Of a DNA stretch of 64,000 bases, positions 25,477 to 33,201 are shown piece after piece. A program made the translations under genes and the position numbers. The notes under the pieces were generated by a model. It did not search any database. It saw only the letters and a program-made list of their open reading frames with translations, and had not been told where the DNA came from. Source of the stretch: Cecembia calidifontis (GTDB lineage: Bacteria > Bacteroidota > Bacteroidia > Cytophagales > Cyclobacteriaceae); the NCBI RefSeq assembly GCF_004216715.1, contig NZ_SGXG01000001.1, positions 3,580,501 to 3,644,500 of the forward strand, written 5' to 3'. How positions within the stretch are numbered: position 1 is the stretch's first letter; every line of letters starts with the position of its first letter.

Positions 25477-26094
25477 ATGGAATTCAAAGACGTCATTTTG
25501 CTCCATGAGGATTTTCTAGCCGATTTCGGATTCAGGCTTGACAATAGATCATTACATTATGTCAAGGAAATCCCTCTTGGAAAGCAAATGGTATTTTTCC
25601 ATCATACGCAGCATCAAGGTGGGTCCTATCTCGAATACCATCTCGGGATCAGGATTGATCAAGTAGAAAATATTGTCCACCGTTTTTTACCTTCTTTGGG
25701 TGATTACAAGGAAAGAAGCATAACCTTGGTGGAAACCATGGACCGAATAGATGAAAACATGCCCCGGCGCTTTTTGGTAGAAAACGATCTTGAAATCAAT
25801 GAAGTAATTAGAGAGGTGGAAAGCTTTCTAGTTAAAAAAGGTTTTCGGTTCCTTGATAAAATCTCATCAGGGCAGGCATTAGAACAGTATTTTAATGCTG
25901 ACCCCAAAACACCGATTGCAACGCAGAATTTCACCTACAGATCCGCCAGAGGAATCACGCTGACCAAGCTTTTTAATCCAAAAAATTACGAAAAGAACAA
26001 AAAGATTTATTTGAACATGCTGAACGAAAAACAGGTAACTCCGTTCACCCTTGCCTGTTTTATCAACTTACTGGATTATTTGGAAAACCTCTGA
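25477..26094 (+). CDS. Hypothetical protein
   Basis: 205 aa, no recognised family, no signal peptide or membrane segment. It has mixed alpha/beta composition, with aromatic-rich early segments (HYVKEIPLGKQMVFFHHTQHQGG). It lies 40 bp behind the HEAT gene on the same strand and may be co-transcribed; 3' ends with HrpB are convergent with a 6-bp gap. Confidence 0.65.
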   Translation: MEFKDVILLHEDFLADFGFRLDNRSLHYVKEIPLGKQMVFFHHTQHQGGSYLEYHLGIRIDQVENIVHRFLPSLGDYKERSITLVETMDRIDENMPRRFLVENDLEINEVIREVESFLVKKGFRFLDKISSGQALEQYFNADPKTPIATQNFTYRSARGITLTKLFNPKNYEKNKKIYLNMLNEKQVTPFTLACFINLLDYLENL

Positions 26095-26100
26095 TCCGGG

Positions 26101-28584
26101 CTATTCTTTTCTTTTTACACCCCTTACTGCTTCAGCCTTAAATGGGTCCTCCGGCCAATAATGCTTTGGGTATCTTCTTTTTAGTTCCTTCTTCACTTCA
26201 TGATAGGCTTTTTCCCAAAAACTCCTTAGGTCAGAAGTGACTTGTACAGGTTTGAAGCCTGGAGAAAGCAGATGCAAAAGAAGAGGTGTTTTTCCAGCAT
26301 TGATTTTTGGGGTTTCCAACAATCCAAAAACCTCCTGTAATCTTACTGCCAAAACCGGGACATCACCATCAGACCGGTATTGGATTTTAATTTGACTTCC
26401 ACTGGGAACATTAATTTTTTCCGGAGCAAGGCTTTCTAATGTTTCCTGAAGGGAAAAATCCAGACTATGAAGTAAAATTGAACTTAGGTCAAGTTTCTTG
26501 AAATCCTCATTCTTTTTGATATCCACGAGGTAGGGAAGGAGCCATTCCTCTGGATTTTGGATTAAATGATCAATGCTCCATTCCGGCCAAGAAGCATCCT
26601 TATTCCAGATCCTTAAAGAAGTAACCCTGTAAATCAACTGGAGCACAGACTCGGAAAAATCAAGCAGTTTCAATCCCTCTGTTTTAACTGCTTTTAAAAG
26701 TGCATCATTTTTTTCTTTCAAAGTCAGATCAGTTAATGGTTCTGACCTCAGTATGATACCACCTATTGTGAGGTTTTTTTGGGCAAAAAGACCTCCTTTT
26801 TTTGTATCCCAAACCACTTGCCTTTTTTCTTTCACCTTATTTGCCAAATCCTTTGGATTCAAGGGGGAGGCCAGAAAAATTTTGCCAAGGTCTTCCCGAG
26901 CATCAATATGGGACACAGCTAACCATGGTTCATGGGCAAGGCCATCCTTGTGATCCATGATGGCCAGCTTCCCATTGGATAACTGAAATCTGGCATTATT
27001 TCCTGGGCGGGCATGGGCAATTCTTTCCGGATAGGCATAGGCTATCAATAAACCTGTTTCAAATGGATCTACAACAGCATTATCCGCTTCAATTTGAAAT
27101 AGCTTACGGTATTGTTTGGCTACTTTTTCTATTTTGTTCAATCCTTTGATAGAAAGGTTTTCATTTCTTGCTCTCCTTAAGGCCTCAACCCTAAGGTTAA
27201 TGTCGGTTCCGGCTGTGGGGTCCAACGGATCCCTTTCTTCCATCAGTGCTGCAATATCTGTTGCCAGTTCAATTTTAGAATTACATTGAGCCATCAATAG
27301 CATATGGGCAATCCTGGGATGTGCCGGGATTTGATGGATTTTGATTCCGTGTGCGGTAATTTTTCCTTCCTCCACAGCATCTATTTTTTCCAGCAAGTCC
27401 ATGGCCTGCATTACAGCTCCTAAAGGGGGAGGGGAAAGCCATGTCAATTCATGAAAATCTGAAAGCCCCCATTTGAGCAAATCCAAAACCAAAAAACTCA
27501 AATCTGCTTCCATGATTTCAGGAGTCCTAAATTCATCCATACCTTGTTGTGTAGCCTTTGACCACATCCTGTAGCAAACACCGGGGCCCAATCTCCCTGC
27601 TCTACCTGTCCTTTGATCTGCGGAGTCCCTGGAAATCCGCACAGTTTCAAGACTACTCAAACCGGATTTTGGGTTGAACTTTGAAGTCCTGCCCAAACCT
27701 GAATCCACCACGATGGTAACTCCTTCTATGGTAAGACTTGTTTCTGAGATAGAGGTGGAAAGTATTACCTTTCTTTTTCCTGACTTATTGGGAAGGATAG
27801 CCTGCTTTTGGGCCAAAGGGGACAATTGGCCATAAAGAGGATGAATAGCAACATCCGGCATTTTTTTACGGAGAATGGCTTCTGTTTTTTTTATTTCAGC
27901 TTGGCCTGGAAGAAAAACCAAAATATCTCCCTTATCGGCCATAGCGGCTTTCCACACTGTGCTAGCTACCTGCTCAGGCAGCAAAAACCCATCATAATCT
28001 CCCGTGTAATGAACCGTAACTGGAAATACTTTGCCTTCACTTTTCACTACCGGGGCTTTCAGAAGGGAAGATAACTGCGGCATGTCCAATGTCGCAGACA
28101 TGACCATAATCCTTAAATCAGGGCGCAAAACCTGCTGGACCTCCCTACACAAAGCCATTGCCAGGTCAGCGTGGATATTCCTTTCGTGGAATTCGTCAAA
28201 AATTACCAAACCGACCTTCTCTAAAGCATTGTCTTGCTGCATGATACGAGTCAGAATCCCTTCGGTAAGCACCTCCAGCCTGGTTTCTGAAGATACCATG
28301 CTTTCAAACCGGATCCTGTAGCCCACAGTCTGACCTACCTCTTCTCCCAGCAACTCCGCCATACGGTTGGCAATAGATTTGGTAGCCAATCTTCTAGGTT
28401 CAAGCATGAGGATTTTCTTTCCCTGAAGCCATTCCTCTTCCAAAAGTGCAATAGGCAAAAAGGTACTTTTCCCTGCCCCCGGAGGTGCATTGACAATCAG
28501 GGTATTTTCTTGCCTTAGATAAGATTGGATTTCAGGTATTACCTGAACTATGGGTAGATCAATTTTTTGAAAAGCGGCTGGCAA
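26101..28584 (-). CDS. hrpB: ATP-dependent helicase HrpB
   Basis: 827 aa from a TTG at 28582-28584. DEAH-box helicase motifs: PPGAGKST (I), EPRRLA (Ia), DEFHERN (II), MSATLD (III), STSISETSLTIEGV and QRTGRAGR (VI). The HrpB-type C-terminus (HYWPEDPFKAEAVRG) is intact. The ATG in frame at 28638 lies inside the terminator of the preceding gene, and its extra residues (MISKGGIFFIFG) are encoded by the terminator stem and T-run, so it is rejected. A TATTTTTG -7 box 21 bp before the TTG supports the shorter form. HrpB function is poorly defined; RNA unwinding or ribosome-related roles are inferred for the family. Confidence 0.9.
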   Translation of the reverse strand: MPAAFQKIDLPIVQVIPEIQSYLRQENTLIVNAPPGAGKSTFLPIALLEEEWLQGKKILMLEPRRLATKSIANRMAELLGEEVGQTVGYRIRFESMVSSETRLEVLTEGILTRIMQQDNALEKVGLVIFDEFHERNIHADLAMALCREVQQVLRPDLRIMVMSATLDMPQLSSLLKAPVVKSEGKVFPVTVHYTGDYDGFLLPEQVASTVWKAAMADKGDILVFLPGQAEIKKTEAILRKKMPDVAIHPLYGQLSPLAQKQAILPNKSGKRKVILSTSISETSLTIEGVTIVVDSGLGRTSKFNPKSGLSSLETVRISRDSADQRTGRAGRLGPGVCYRMWSKATQQGMDEFRTPEIMEADLSFLVLDLLKWGLSDFHELTWLSPPPLGAVMQAMDLLEKIDAVEEGKITAHGIKIHQIPAHPRIAHMLLMAQCNSKIELATDIAALMEERDPLDPTAGTDINLRVEALRRARNENLSIKGLNKIEKVAKQYRKLFQIEADNAVVDPFETGLLIAYAYPERIAHARPGNNARFQLSNGKLAIMDHKDGLAHEPWLAVSHIDAREDLGKIFLASPLNPKDLANKVKEKRQVVWDTKKGGLFAQKNLTIGGIILRSEPLTDLTLKEKNDALLKAVKTEGLKLLDFSESVLQLIYRVTSLRIWNKDASWPEWSIDHLIQNPEEWLLPYLVDIKKNEDFKKLDLSSILLHSLDFSLQETLESLAPEKINVPSGSQIKIQYRSDGDVPVLAVRLQEVFGLLETPKINAGKTPLLLHLLSPGFKPVQVTSDLRSFWEKAYHEVKKELKRRYPKHYWPEDPFKAEAVRGVKRKE

Positions 28585-28604
28585 ATTTTTAGAAATTTTG
28601 AGGC

Positions 28605-28612
28605 CAAAAATA
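28605..28612 (-). promoter_or_regulatory. -7 element of the hrpB promoter
   Basis: TATTTTTG on the minus strand (full TAnnTTTG match), sharing its first base with the end of the upstream terminator's T-run. It predicts a leader of about 14 nt before the TTG start. Confidence 0.5.
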
Positions 28613-28651
28613 AAAAAAATACCACCTTTTGAAATCATTCAAAGGTGGTAT
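28612..28651 (-). terminator. Terminator of the Gfo/Idh/MocA gene
   Basis: ATACCACCTTT and AAAGGTGGTAT form a perfect 11-bp stem with an 11-base loop, followed on the minus strand by eight T. Confidence 0.92.
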
Positions 28652-28814
28652 CACAATCAATTAGCTAATATTATTCAATTCTAGCCCTCGTCTTGGCATA
28701 TTCCCACCTGATTTCAAAACCGTCCGGTTGAATTTCATATACCAGTTTTTCTTCATAATGATTTTGGAATTATCCTGTAAGGAAAGAACCCATCTTGAAG
28801 GGAATAAGTTTATT

Positions 28815-29963
28815 TTAAATTTTAACCCAAGCCTGTTTTCTATGGCTTTCAATGATCCTCTCGCAGATCAGCAACTCCCTGTAACCGTCTTCAAATGTCG
28901 GGAAGGTAGGATTCTCCGGCTGCTTGCCATCTCTTACAGCAGCATAAACTTCTTTGAACATTTGTTTGGAAGTATCCGGAAAACCTTCATTGTGGCCTCC
29001 TGGAAAACTGATCAGTCCGGCAGCATCCTTGTGAAAAAGAGAAGGGTCTTTCATAAGATGCTGATTAGCAGTTTCCCTTTTTCCGATCCAAAGCTCATTA
29101 GGTCTTTCTGAACACCATTCAAAATTTGATTTAGACCCTGCAATTTCAATGTTCAGTCTGTTTTTTCTACCGGCATTGACCTGAGATACAGTCACTGAAC
29201 CTTTGTTGCCATTATCAAATCTGAGCATTACTGTCGCATGGTCCTCTGTATTGATAGGAACTTCCTCGTAGTCTGAAGCCTGCAACATTTTGCCTGAATA
29301 AGTTTCAATGGCTTTTAGCGGTTTGAGACGGGTTTTGTGAACAGTAGAAAAATCTGCCATTACCTCAGTGACTTTAAGACCGGTCACGTACTCCGTCAGA
29401 TCCAAAAGGTGTGAACCGATATCTGCAATGGCCCTGGAATCACCTGACTTATCGGGTTCCAATCTCCAGTTATAGTCCGTATTGAGGAATAGCCAGTCCT
29501 GAAGATAGGAACCCATAATGCTATAAACTTCTCCCAATTCACCATTTTCCCGCATATTTTTCATTTGACGGACCATTGGATAATACCTCAGATTAAAGTG
29601 AACGGCATTGACCAGTCCTTTTTCTTTGGCGATGGCTACCAACTCCTCGGCTTCCTCAATTTTAGTAGCAAGAGGTTTCTCACAGACCACATGTTTTCCT
29701 GCAAGTAATGCAGCCTTGGATTGGGAATAATGCAAAAAGTTTGGGGTACAAATATGTACCACATCAATGCTCTCATCCTTCAGCATCTCTTCAAAAGTGT
29801 AGGCATTGGGAATGCCCAAAATTTCGGCTTTTTCTTTAGCCAGCTCAATATTTACCTCACAAAGGGCTGTCACTTCAATATTCGGCAGTCTCCTCAGGGC
29901 TTCCAAATGTGCAGGTCCAATAAATCCTGTACCAACAATGGCAGCTTTGATCTTTTTTGTCAT
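28815..29963 (-). CDS. Gfo/Idh/MocA-family oxidoreductase
   Basis: 382 aa. N-terminal Rossmann fold with AAIVGTGFIGPAH (7-19) and the family motif CEKPLA (about 95-100). The C-terminal alpha/beta domain contains DIGSHLLDLTEYVTG with the catalytic His region. Such enzymes oxidise or reduce sugars or inositols with NAD(P). The exact substrate is unknown and no sugar operon is adjacent. 163 bp separate it from the downstream terminator and hrpB. Confidence 0.9.
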   Translation of the reverse strand: MTKKIKAAIVGTGFIGPAHLEALRRLPNIEVTALCEVNIELAKEKAEILGIPNAYTFEEMLKDESIDVVHICTPNFLHYSQSKAALLAGKHVVCEKPLATKIEEAEELVAIAKEKGLVNAVHFNLRYYPMVRQMKNMRENGELGEVYSIMGSYLQDWLFLNTDYNWRLEPDKSGDSRAIADIGSHLLDLTEYVTGLKVTEVMADFSTVHKTRLKPLKAIETYSGKMLQASDYEEVPINTEDHATVMLRFDNGNKGSVTVSQVNAGRKNRLNIEIAGSKSNFEWCSERPNELWIGKRETANQHLMKDPSLFHKDAAGLISFPGGHNEGFPDTSKQMFKEVYAAVRDGKQPENPTFPTFEDGYRELLICERIIESHRKQAWVKI

Positions 29964-30072
29964 AGGTTTTTTGGTTTGATTATCATTGAATGAATGATTA
30001 AAGATAGGGGCTTGTTTCGGAAATTAAAAAAGCAGCTGCTCAAAAAAGTCCATTTCTATTTTTCTTCCAGCC

Positions 30073-30112
30073 ATAAAAAAAACCTGTTCGGAACGATCCG
30101 ACAGGTTTTTGG
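30073..30112 (-). terminator. Terminator downstream of the 170-aa membrane protein gene
   Basis: On the minus strand AACCTGTCGGA and TCCGAACAGGTT form a stem with one bulge, followed by eight T. Confidence 0.8.
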
Positions 30113-30174
30113 AGAGAACACAAAAAATCAAACGTCAGTCAGAAAAAACTTAAATTCAAATCAATTCGGTCTAT

Positions 30175-30687
30175 TTAAAATACATAAACAAAAAGTGATA
30201 AAAAACCACAGGCGATGCCAACCGCTTTAAAAATCATGCCTGTATAAATGGTCAAATTATGGGTGATTTCAGCTGTAGAATTTTCAAAGAGGACCATTCC
30301 TTGATCATCTTTGTTGAAAAACTCATATATCCTCGTTTCTATCTGGAATTTTGTTGCAATCAACAAACAAATCAGGGCCAGAATCAATTGGGTCAAAATC
30401 ACTTGATTTTTACTTAATGGTTCATTGAATGGGAAAATGAAACCAATCATGGCTGTTTGTGAAGAATCCCCTGCATCATTTATAATATCATCTGTGCTAA
30501 AATAATTCGATTCATTGGTTGCAAAATAATCTTCTGTAATTTCAACCTCAATGTAAGCTAATCTTTCCTCTGCATGTGGAGCCTTAGCACCATGAAAATT
30601 TAGCTGCAACATGACGACAAAAGCAGTCAATGCCGCTAAAAATAGCATAGCAAAGGTCAATTTCCATGTATTTTTCAGATTGTTCAT
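30175..30687 (-). CDS. Membrane protein of unknown function
   Basis: 170 aa from the ATG at 30685-30687; the frame stays open to 30960, but those 91 codons look non-coding. There are three hydrophobic segments: about 9-31, 105-124 and 145-170 (the C-terminus ends inside the membrane region). An acidic extracytoplasmic stretch (AEERLAYIEVEITEDYF) lies between the first two. The family is not recognised; the topology resembles small DUF2975-like membrane proteins but no motif confirms it. Confidence 0.6.
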   Translation of the reverse strand: MNNLKNTWKLTFAMLFLAALTAFVVMLQLNFHGAKAPHAEERLAYIEVEITEDYFATNESNYFSTDDIINDAGDSSQTAMIGFIFPFNEPLSKNQVILTQLILALICLLIATKFQIETRIYEFFNKDDQGMVLFENSTAEITHNLTIYTGMIFKAVGIACGFLSLFVYVF

Positions 30688-31035
30688 CAGTAATTTTAGA
30701 GTTCGTTTTGGGCTTTCAACACAGTCGAAATAATGGATAAAAAACTTAACATCAAAATTTTTATAATAAAAAAACTTACAAAACAAAATTTTATTAACAA
30801 GGCTGTTTTTTGTGTATTTGAAATTTGCTGAAAACGTTTTAATTAGTTGTTTAGTCCTGAAAAAACCTGACTTTAGTCGTCCTAAATTGAGAAGTGATGT
30901 TTTTGATCCGGTCATTTTTGGCAGAGTTAAAGGGTGAGAAGTGGAAGGACAACAGTCCATTCAAATTATTCAATCGCTGCTTATCAAAATACAATACAAA
31001 TTCCGTGCTGAATGTTTAGAAGATGGAGATTTTTT
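30688..31035. other. Non-coding stretch between the membrane protein gene and IS1380-type element
   Basis: About 350 bp, AT-rich, no convincing gene or RNA. Before the IS arrived it would have been part of the shared upstream region of the membrane protein gene and the molybdenum hydroxylase operon. I see no full promoter match. Confidence 0.5.
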
Positions 31036-31040
31036 GATTA
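31036..31040. repeat. Target-site duplication (left) of the IS1380-type element
   Basis: GATTA directly outside the left terminal repeat; the same five bases lie directly outside the right terminal repeat at 32705-32709. Confidence 0.85.
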
Positions 31041-31273
31041 CCTAAAATCCGCAGGATTTTAGTTTGGAGATTTGAATCTGCTTGTTTGTGTTCATTTTTG
31101 GTCTAGTTCGGGAATTTCTTCCCTTTGATTGAAGAGTGTTCATAGTTTTGAGACAATGGATTTTAGGTTTGAGGATAAAATGGACGGTTTTTTTCCTCAA
31201 TTTTAATGGAAAAGGCATACCTCTTCCCTGTAAATCTTTATTTTTTGAGCTCCTGAGGGGTTTTTATCTGAAT

Positions 31274-32581
31274 TTAGTTCAAAATCGGCTTGTAATCCTT
31301 ACTCGTGAACAGTTTGAGCACTTCTCTTCTTCCCGTTCTTATCCACTTGGCTGAAACAGTGATAAATCTGAAGATAAACTTCTTGAGCCTGTCGGTAGGC
31401 TTAAGCCAATCAACTTTTCTGGAATACTCTCCAATGATATAGGTGTAAAAATTGGCATACATAGCCGTCATAAGCATAAAGGAGGTATTCTCTGCAAGGA
31501 ACGAACAGGGCAACTTAGACCAGCCAAAGTCATTGTTGAGTACATCAAACAAGCGTTCGCTTGCACCCCGGGCGTTATAAAACCTTACAACAGCTTCATT
31601 GGACGATGTATGTTCATTGGTCAGAATAGCCCTGTAAGTAAATGCATCTCCACTAAACACATCTGCCTGCCCGTCTTTACGCCTGATTCTGGTAATGACC
31701 AGCCTGTAAGACCTGTCTTTACCGAAAGGTTTGTAGTCGGATAGGTCAGTAACTTCCATTTCCTGTACACCCAAACGTATTTTCTGCCACTTCTCAGGGG
31801 CTATACTTCCAAGGATATTATCCAGTTTGGCACATCTGTTTGCCCGTATATAAAAGCTTTCGGTATGTGCTTCCAGTGTGCGGAGAACTTCTTCCTGATA
31901 GGATGCTGAATCGGCTCTGAACCTTCCGATACGGATATTTTCATTGGTAAGCTGCCCAAACATGCGTGTAAGTGTATCAGCCTGCAAATATTTGGCCTGA
32001 CTGTTGCCATTTCTGCCCTCTACGTACACAGGAATGGCCTGTGAAAATTCAGGATGTGCTATGGAAGCTACACCTGGCTGATATCCATAGACGTGTTTAT
32101 ATGTCTTTTTTGAATCGTACTTTTCAGTTGGAATGACGGTGTTGTCATAATCGAGGTCGTAAGCAACACCTGACTTGAGTAATCCGGTCTTACAAGCTGA
32201 TTTTAACAACAAGCTGTTGAGTTTTCCATTGATATTAAATTCATGGCTTACTCCACTGGACGGATTTATAAAGAGTTCTGTATCAACAGCAAGCTCTTTG
32301 ATACCTCTCAGAATTGTATCGGCACTGCATACTGAAAATGAAGGGACCTGTTCAAGTGCGTCTCTCAAGTGAACATTGATATCTTCAGTACAGTCGCCAC
32401 CATTAAAGAAAATAGCCATATGATTGGCGAAAATGTCACTGTATGAAAACCCTCCCCTTAAGGCTCTAACCCCCAATTGATTATCAATGAGTTCTGGGAG
32501 ACCAGAATTTTTGAAAGAGTTAAAAACAAAATTAAAACCTCCGAAAGGTGTGATTTTTTCTGTCGAATTCGTAATTTTCAT
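31274..32581 (-). CDS. IS1380-family transposase
   Basis: 435-aa DDE transposase of the IS1380 group. Family features include an N-terminal GLPELIDNQLG region, VAYDLDYDNTVIP (first catalytic Asp area, about 138-150), YQPGVASIAHPEFSQAIPVYVEGRNGN, RFRADSASYQEEVL (second Asp) and YNARGASERLFDVLNNDFGW with the final Glu. The reading frame is full length and uninterrupted, so the element may be active. Confidence 0.93.
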   Translation of the reverse strand: MKITNSTEKITPFGGFNFVFNSFKNSGLPELIDNQLGVRALRGGFSYSDIFANHMAIFFNGGDCTEDINVHLRDALEQVPSFSVCSADTILRGIKELAVDTELFINPSSGVSHEFNINGKLNSLLLKSACKTGLLKSGVAYDLDYDNTVIPTEKYDSKKTYKHVYGYQPGVASIAHPEFSQAIPVYVEGRNGNSQAKYLQADTLTRMFGQLTNENIRIGRFRADSASYQEEVLRTLEAHTESFYIRANRCAKLDNILGSIAPEKWQKIRLGVQEMEVTDLSDYKPFGKDRSYRLVITRIRRKDGQADVFSGDAFTYRAILTNEHTSSNEAVVRFYNARGASERLFDVLNNDFGWSKLPCSFLAENTSFMLMTAMYANFYTYIIGEYSRKVDWLKPTDRLKKFIFRFITVSAKWIRTGRREVLKLFTSKDYKPILN

Positions 32582-32620
32582 ACCGCTTATCTAGTTTGAG
32601 TGGTATCATCTAAATAAGTG

Positions 32621-32681
32621 AAAAAAAACGAGCCGGAAAAGCCTGAATTGAATAAATTCAGCCACTTTTTCGGCTTTTTTT
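32621..32681. terminator. Bidirectional terminator inside the IS upstream of the transposase
   Basis: AGCCGGAAAAG (32631-32641) pairs with CTTTTTCGGCT (32665-32675), with an inner TGAATT/AATTCA stem. Seven T follow on the plus strand and eight T follow on the minus strand. It would block outside transcription into the transposase gene and antisense transcription out of the element. Confidence 0.75.
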
Positions 32682-32704
32682 AAATCCGCCCTGCGGATTT
32701 AAGG

Positions 32705-32709
32705 GATTA
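32705..32709. repeat. Target-site duplication (right) of the IS1380-type element
   Basis: GATTA, identical to 31036-31040. Confidence 0.85.
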
Positions 32710-32742
32710 ATTTGATGCAGAAAAAAAAATATTATTCATCAG

Positions 32743-33201
32743 ATGGCTAATTATAAACTTAAAATCAACGGGGAAACTTTTCAGGTTGATGTTGAAGATG
32801 ATACCCCATTACTTTGGGTATTGAGAGATCATCTTGGCCTAGTTGGAACCAAGTTCTCATGTGGGATAGCGCAGTGTGGTGCCTGTACTGTTCATATTAA
32901 TGGCGAGGCGACGTTTTCTTGTACTTTACCGGTATCAAGTATTGGCTCCAGTGAAGTGACAACCATTGAGGGTTTATCTAAAAATGGAGACCATCCTGTT
33001 CAAAAGGCATGGGAGGAAGTAGATGTGGCCCAATGCGGTTACTGTCAGGCTGGTCAGATCATGAATGCGGCTGCTTTTTTGAAAAAAAATCCCAAACCCA
33101 CAATGGAAGAAATTGAAAATGCGATGAACCGGAACCTATGCAGGTGCGGAACTTACCATAAAATCAGGGAGGCGGTAGCCTTGGCAGCTAAAATGAAATG
33201 A
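32743..33201 (+). CDS. Molybdenum hydroxylase small subunit, 2 x [2Fe-2S] (isoquinoline 1-oxidoreductase alpha type)
   Basis: 152 aa. The plant-type [2Fe-2S] cluster is in CGIAQCGACTVHINGEATFSC (about 41-60). The second, all-helical cluster domain has CGYCQAG and NRNLCRCGTY (about 100-135). It passes electrons from the Mo site of the large subunit to an acceptor. The next gene overlaps it (ATGA), a tight two-gene operon. The IS1380-type element ends 38 bp upstream, so native promoter elements may have been displaced. Confidence 0.93.
   Translation: MANYKLKINGETFQVDVEDDTPLLWVLRDHLGLVGTKFSCGIAQCGACTVHINGEATFSCTLPVSSIGSSEVTTIEGLSKNGDHPVQKAWEEVDVAQCGYCQAGQIMNAAAFLKKNPKPTMEEIENAMNRNLCRCGTYHKIREAVALAAKMK

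Larger units (their letters stand above)
31041..32704 (-). mobile_element. Complete IS1380-family insertion sequence
   Basis: 1664 bp. Terminal inverted repeats of 15 bp (31041-31055 and 32690-32704) agree at 14 positions: CCTAAAATCCGCAGG and CCTTAAATCCGCAGG. Both ends also form small palindromes. A single transposase gene (minus) fills 31274-32581; 218 bp after it and about 110 bp before it are non-coding. A 5-bp GATTA duplication flanks the element, so it moved here intact. It lies 38 bp upstream of the molybdenum hydroxylase operon. Confidence 0.92.

Noticed and set aside
28661..28852. Minus-strand open frames in the gap after the Gfo/Idh gene, including an ATG-started 31-codon frame and a 29-codon frame ending WEYAKTRARIE
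   Set aside because: The second frame has gene-like composition but no start codon, and the first is short with unlikely composition. The region is best read as the 3' untranslated part of the Gfo/Idh transcript before its terminator.
30688..30960. Upstream extension of the 170-aa membrane protein by 91 codons
   Set aside because: The extension has no domain, a composition like translated non-coding AT-rich DNA, and would place the first membrane helix far from the N-terminus. The ATG at 30685-30687 is better.
31042..31062. Palindromes at both ends of the IS1380-type element as chromosomal REP elements
   Set aside because: Their outer halves are the IS terminal inverted repeats, and the GATTA duplication lies exactly outside them, so they belong to the IS.
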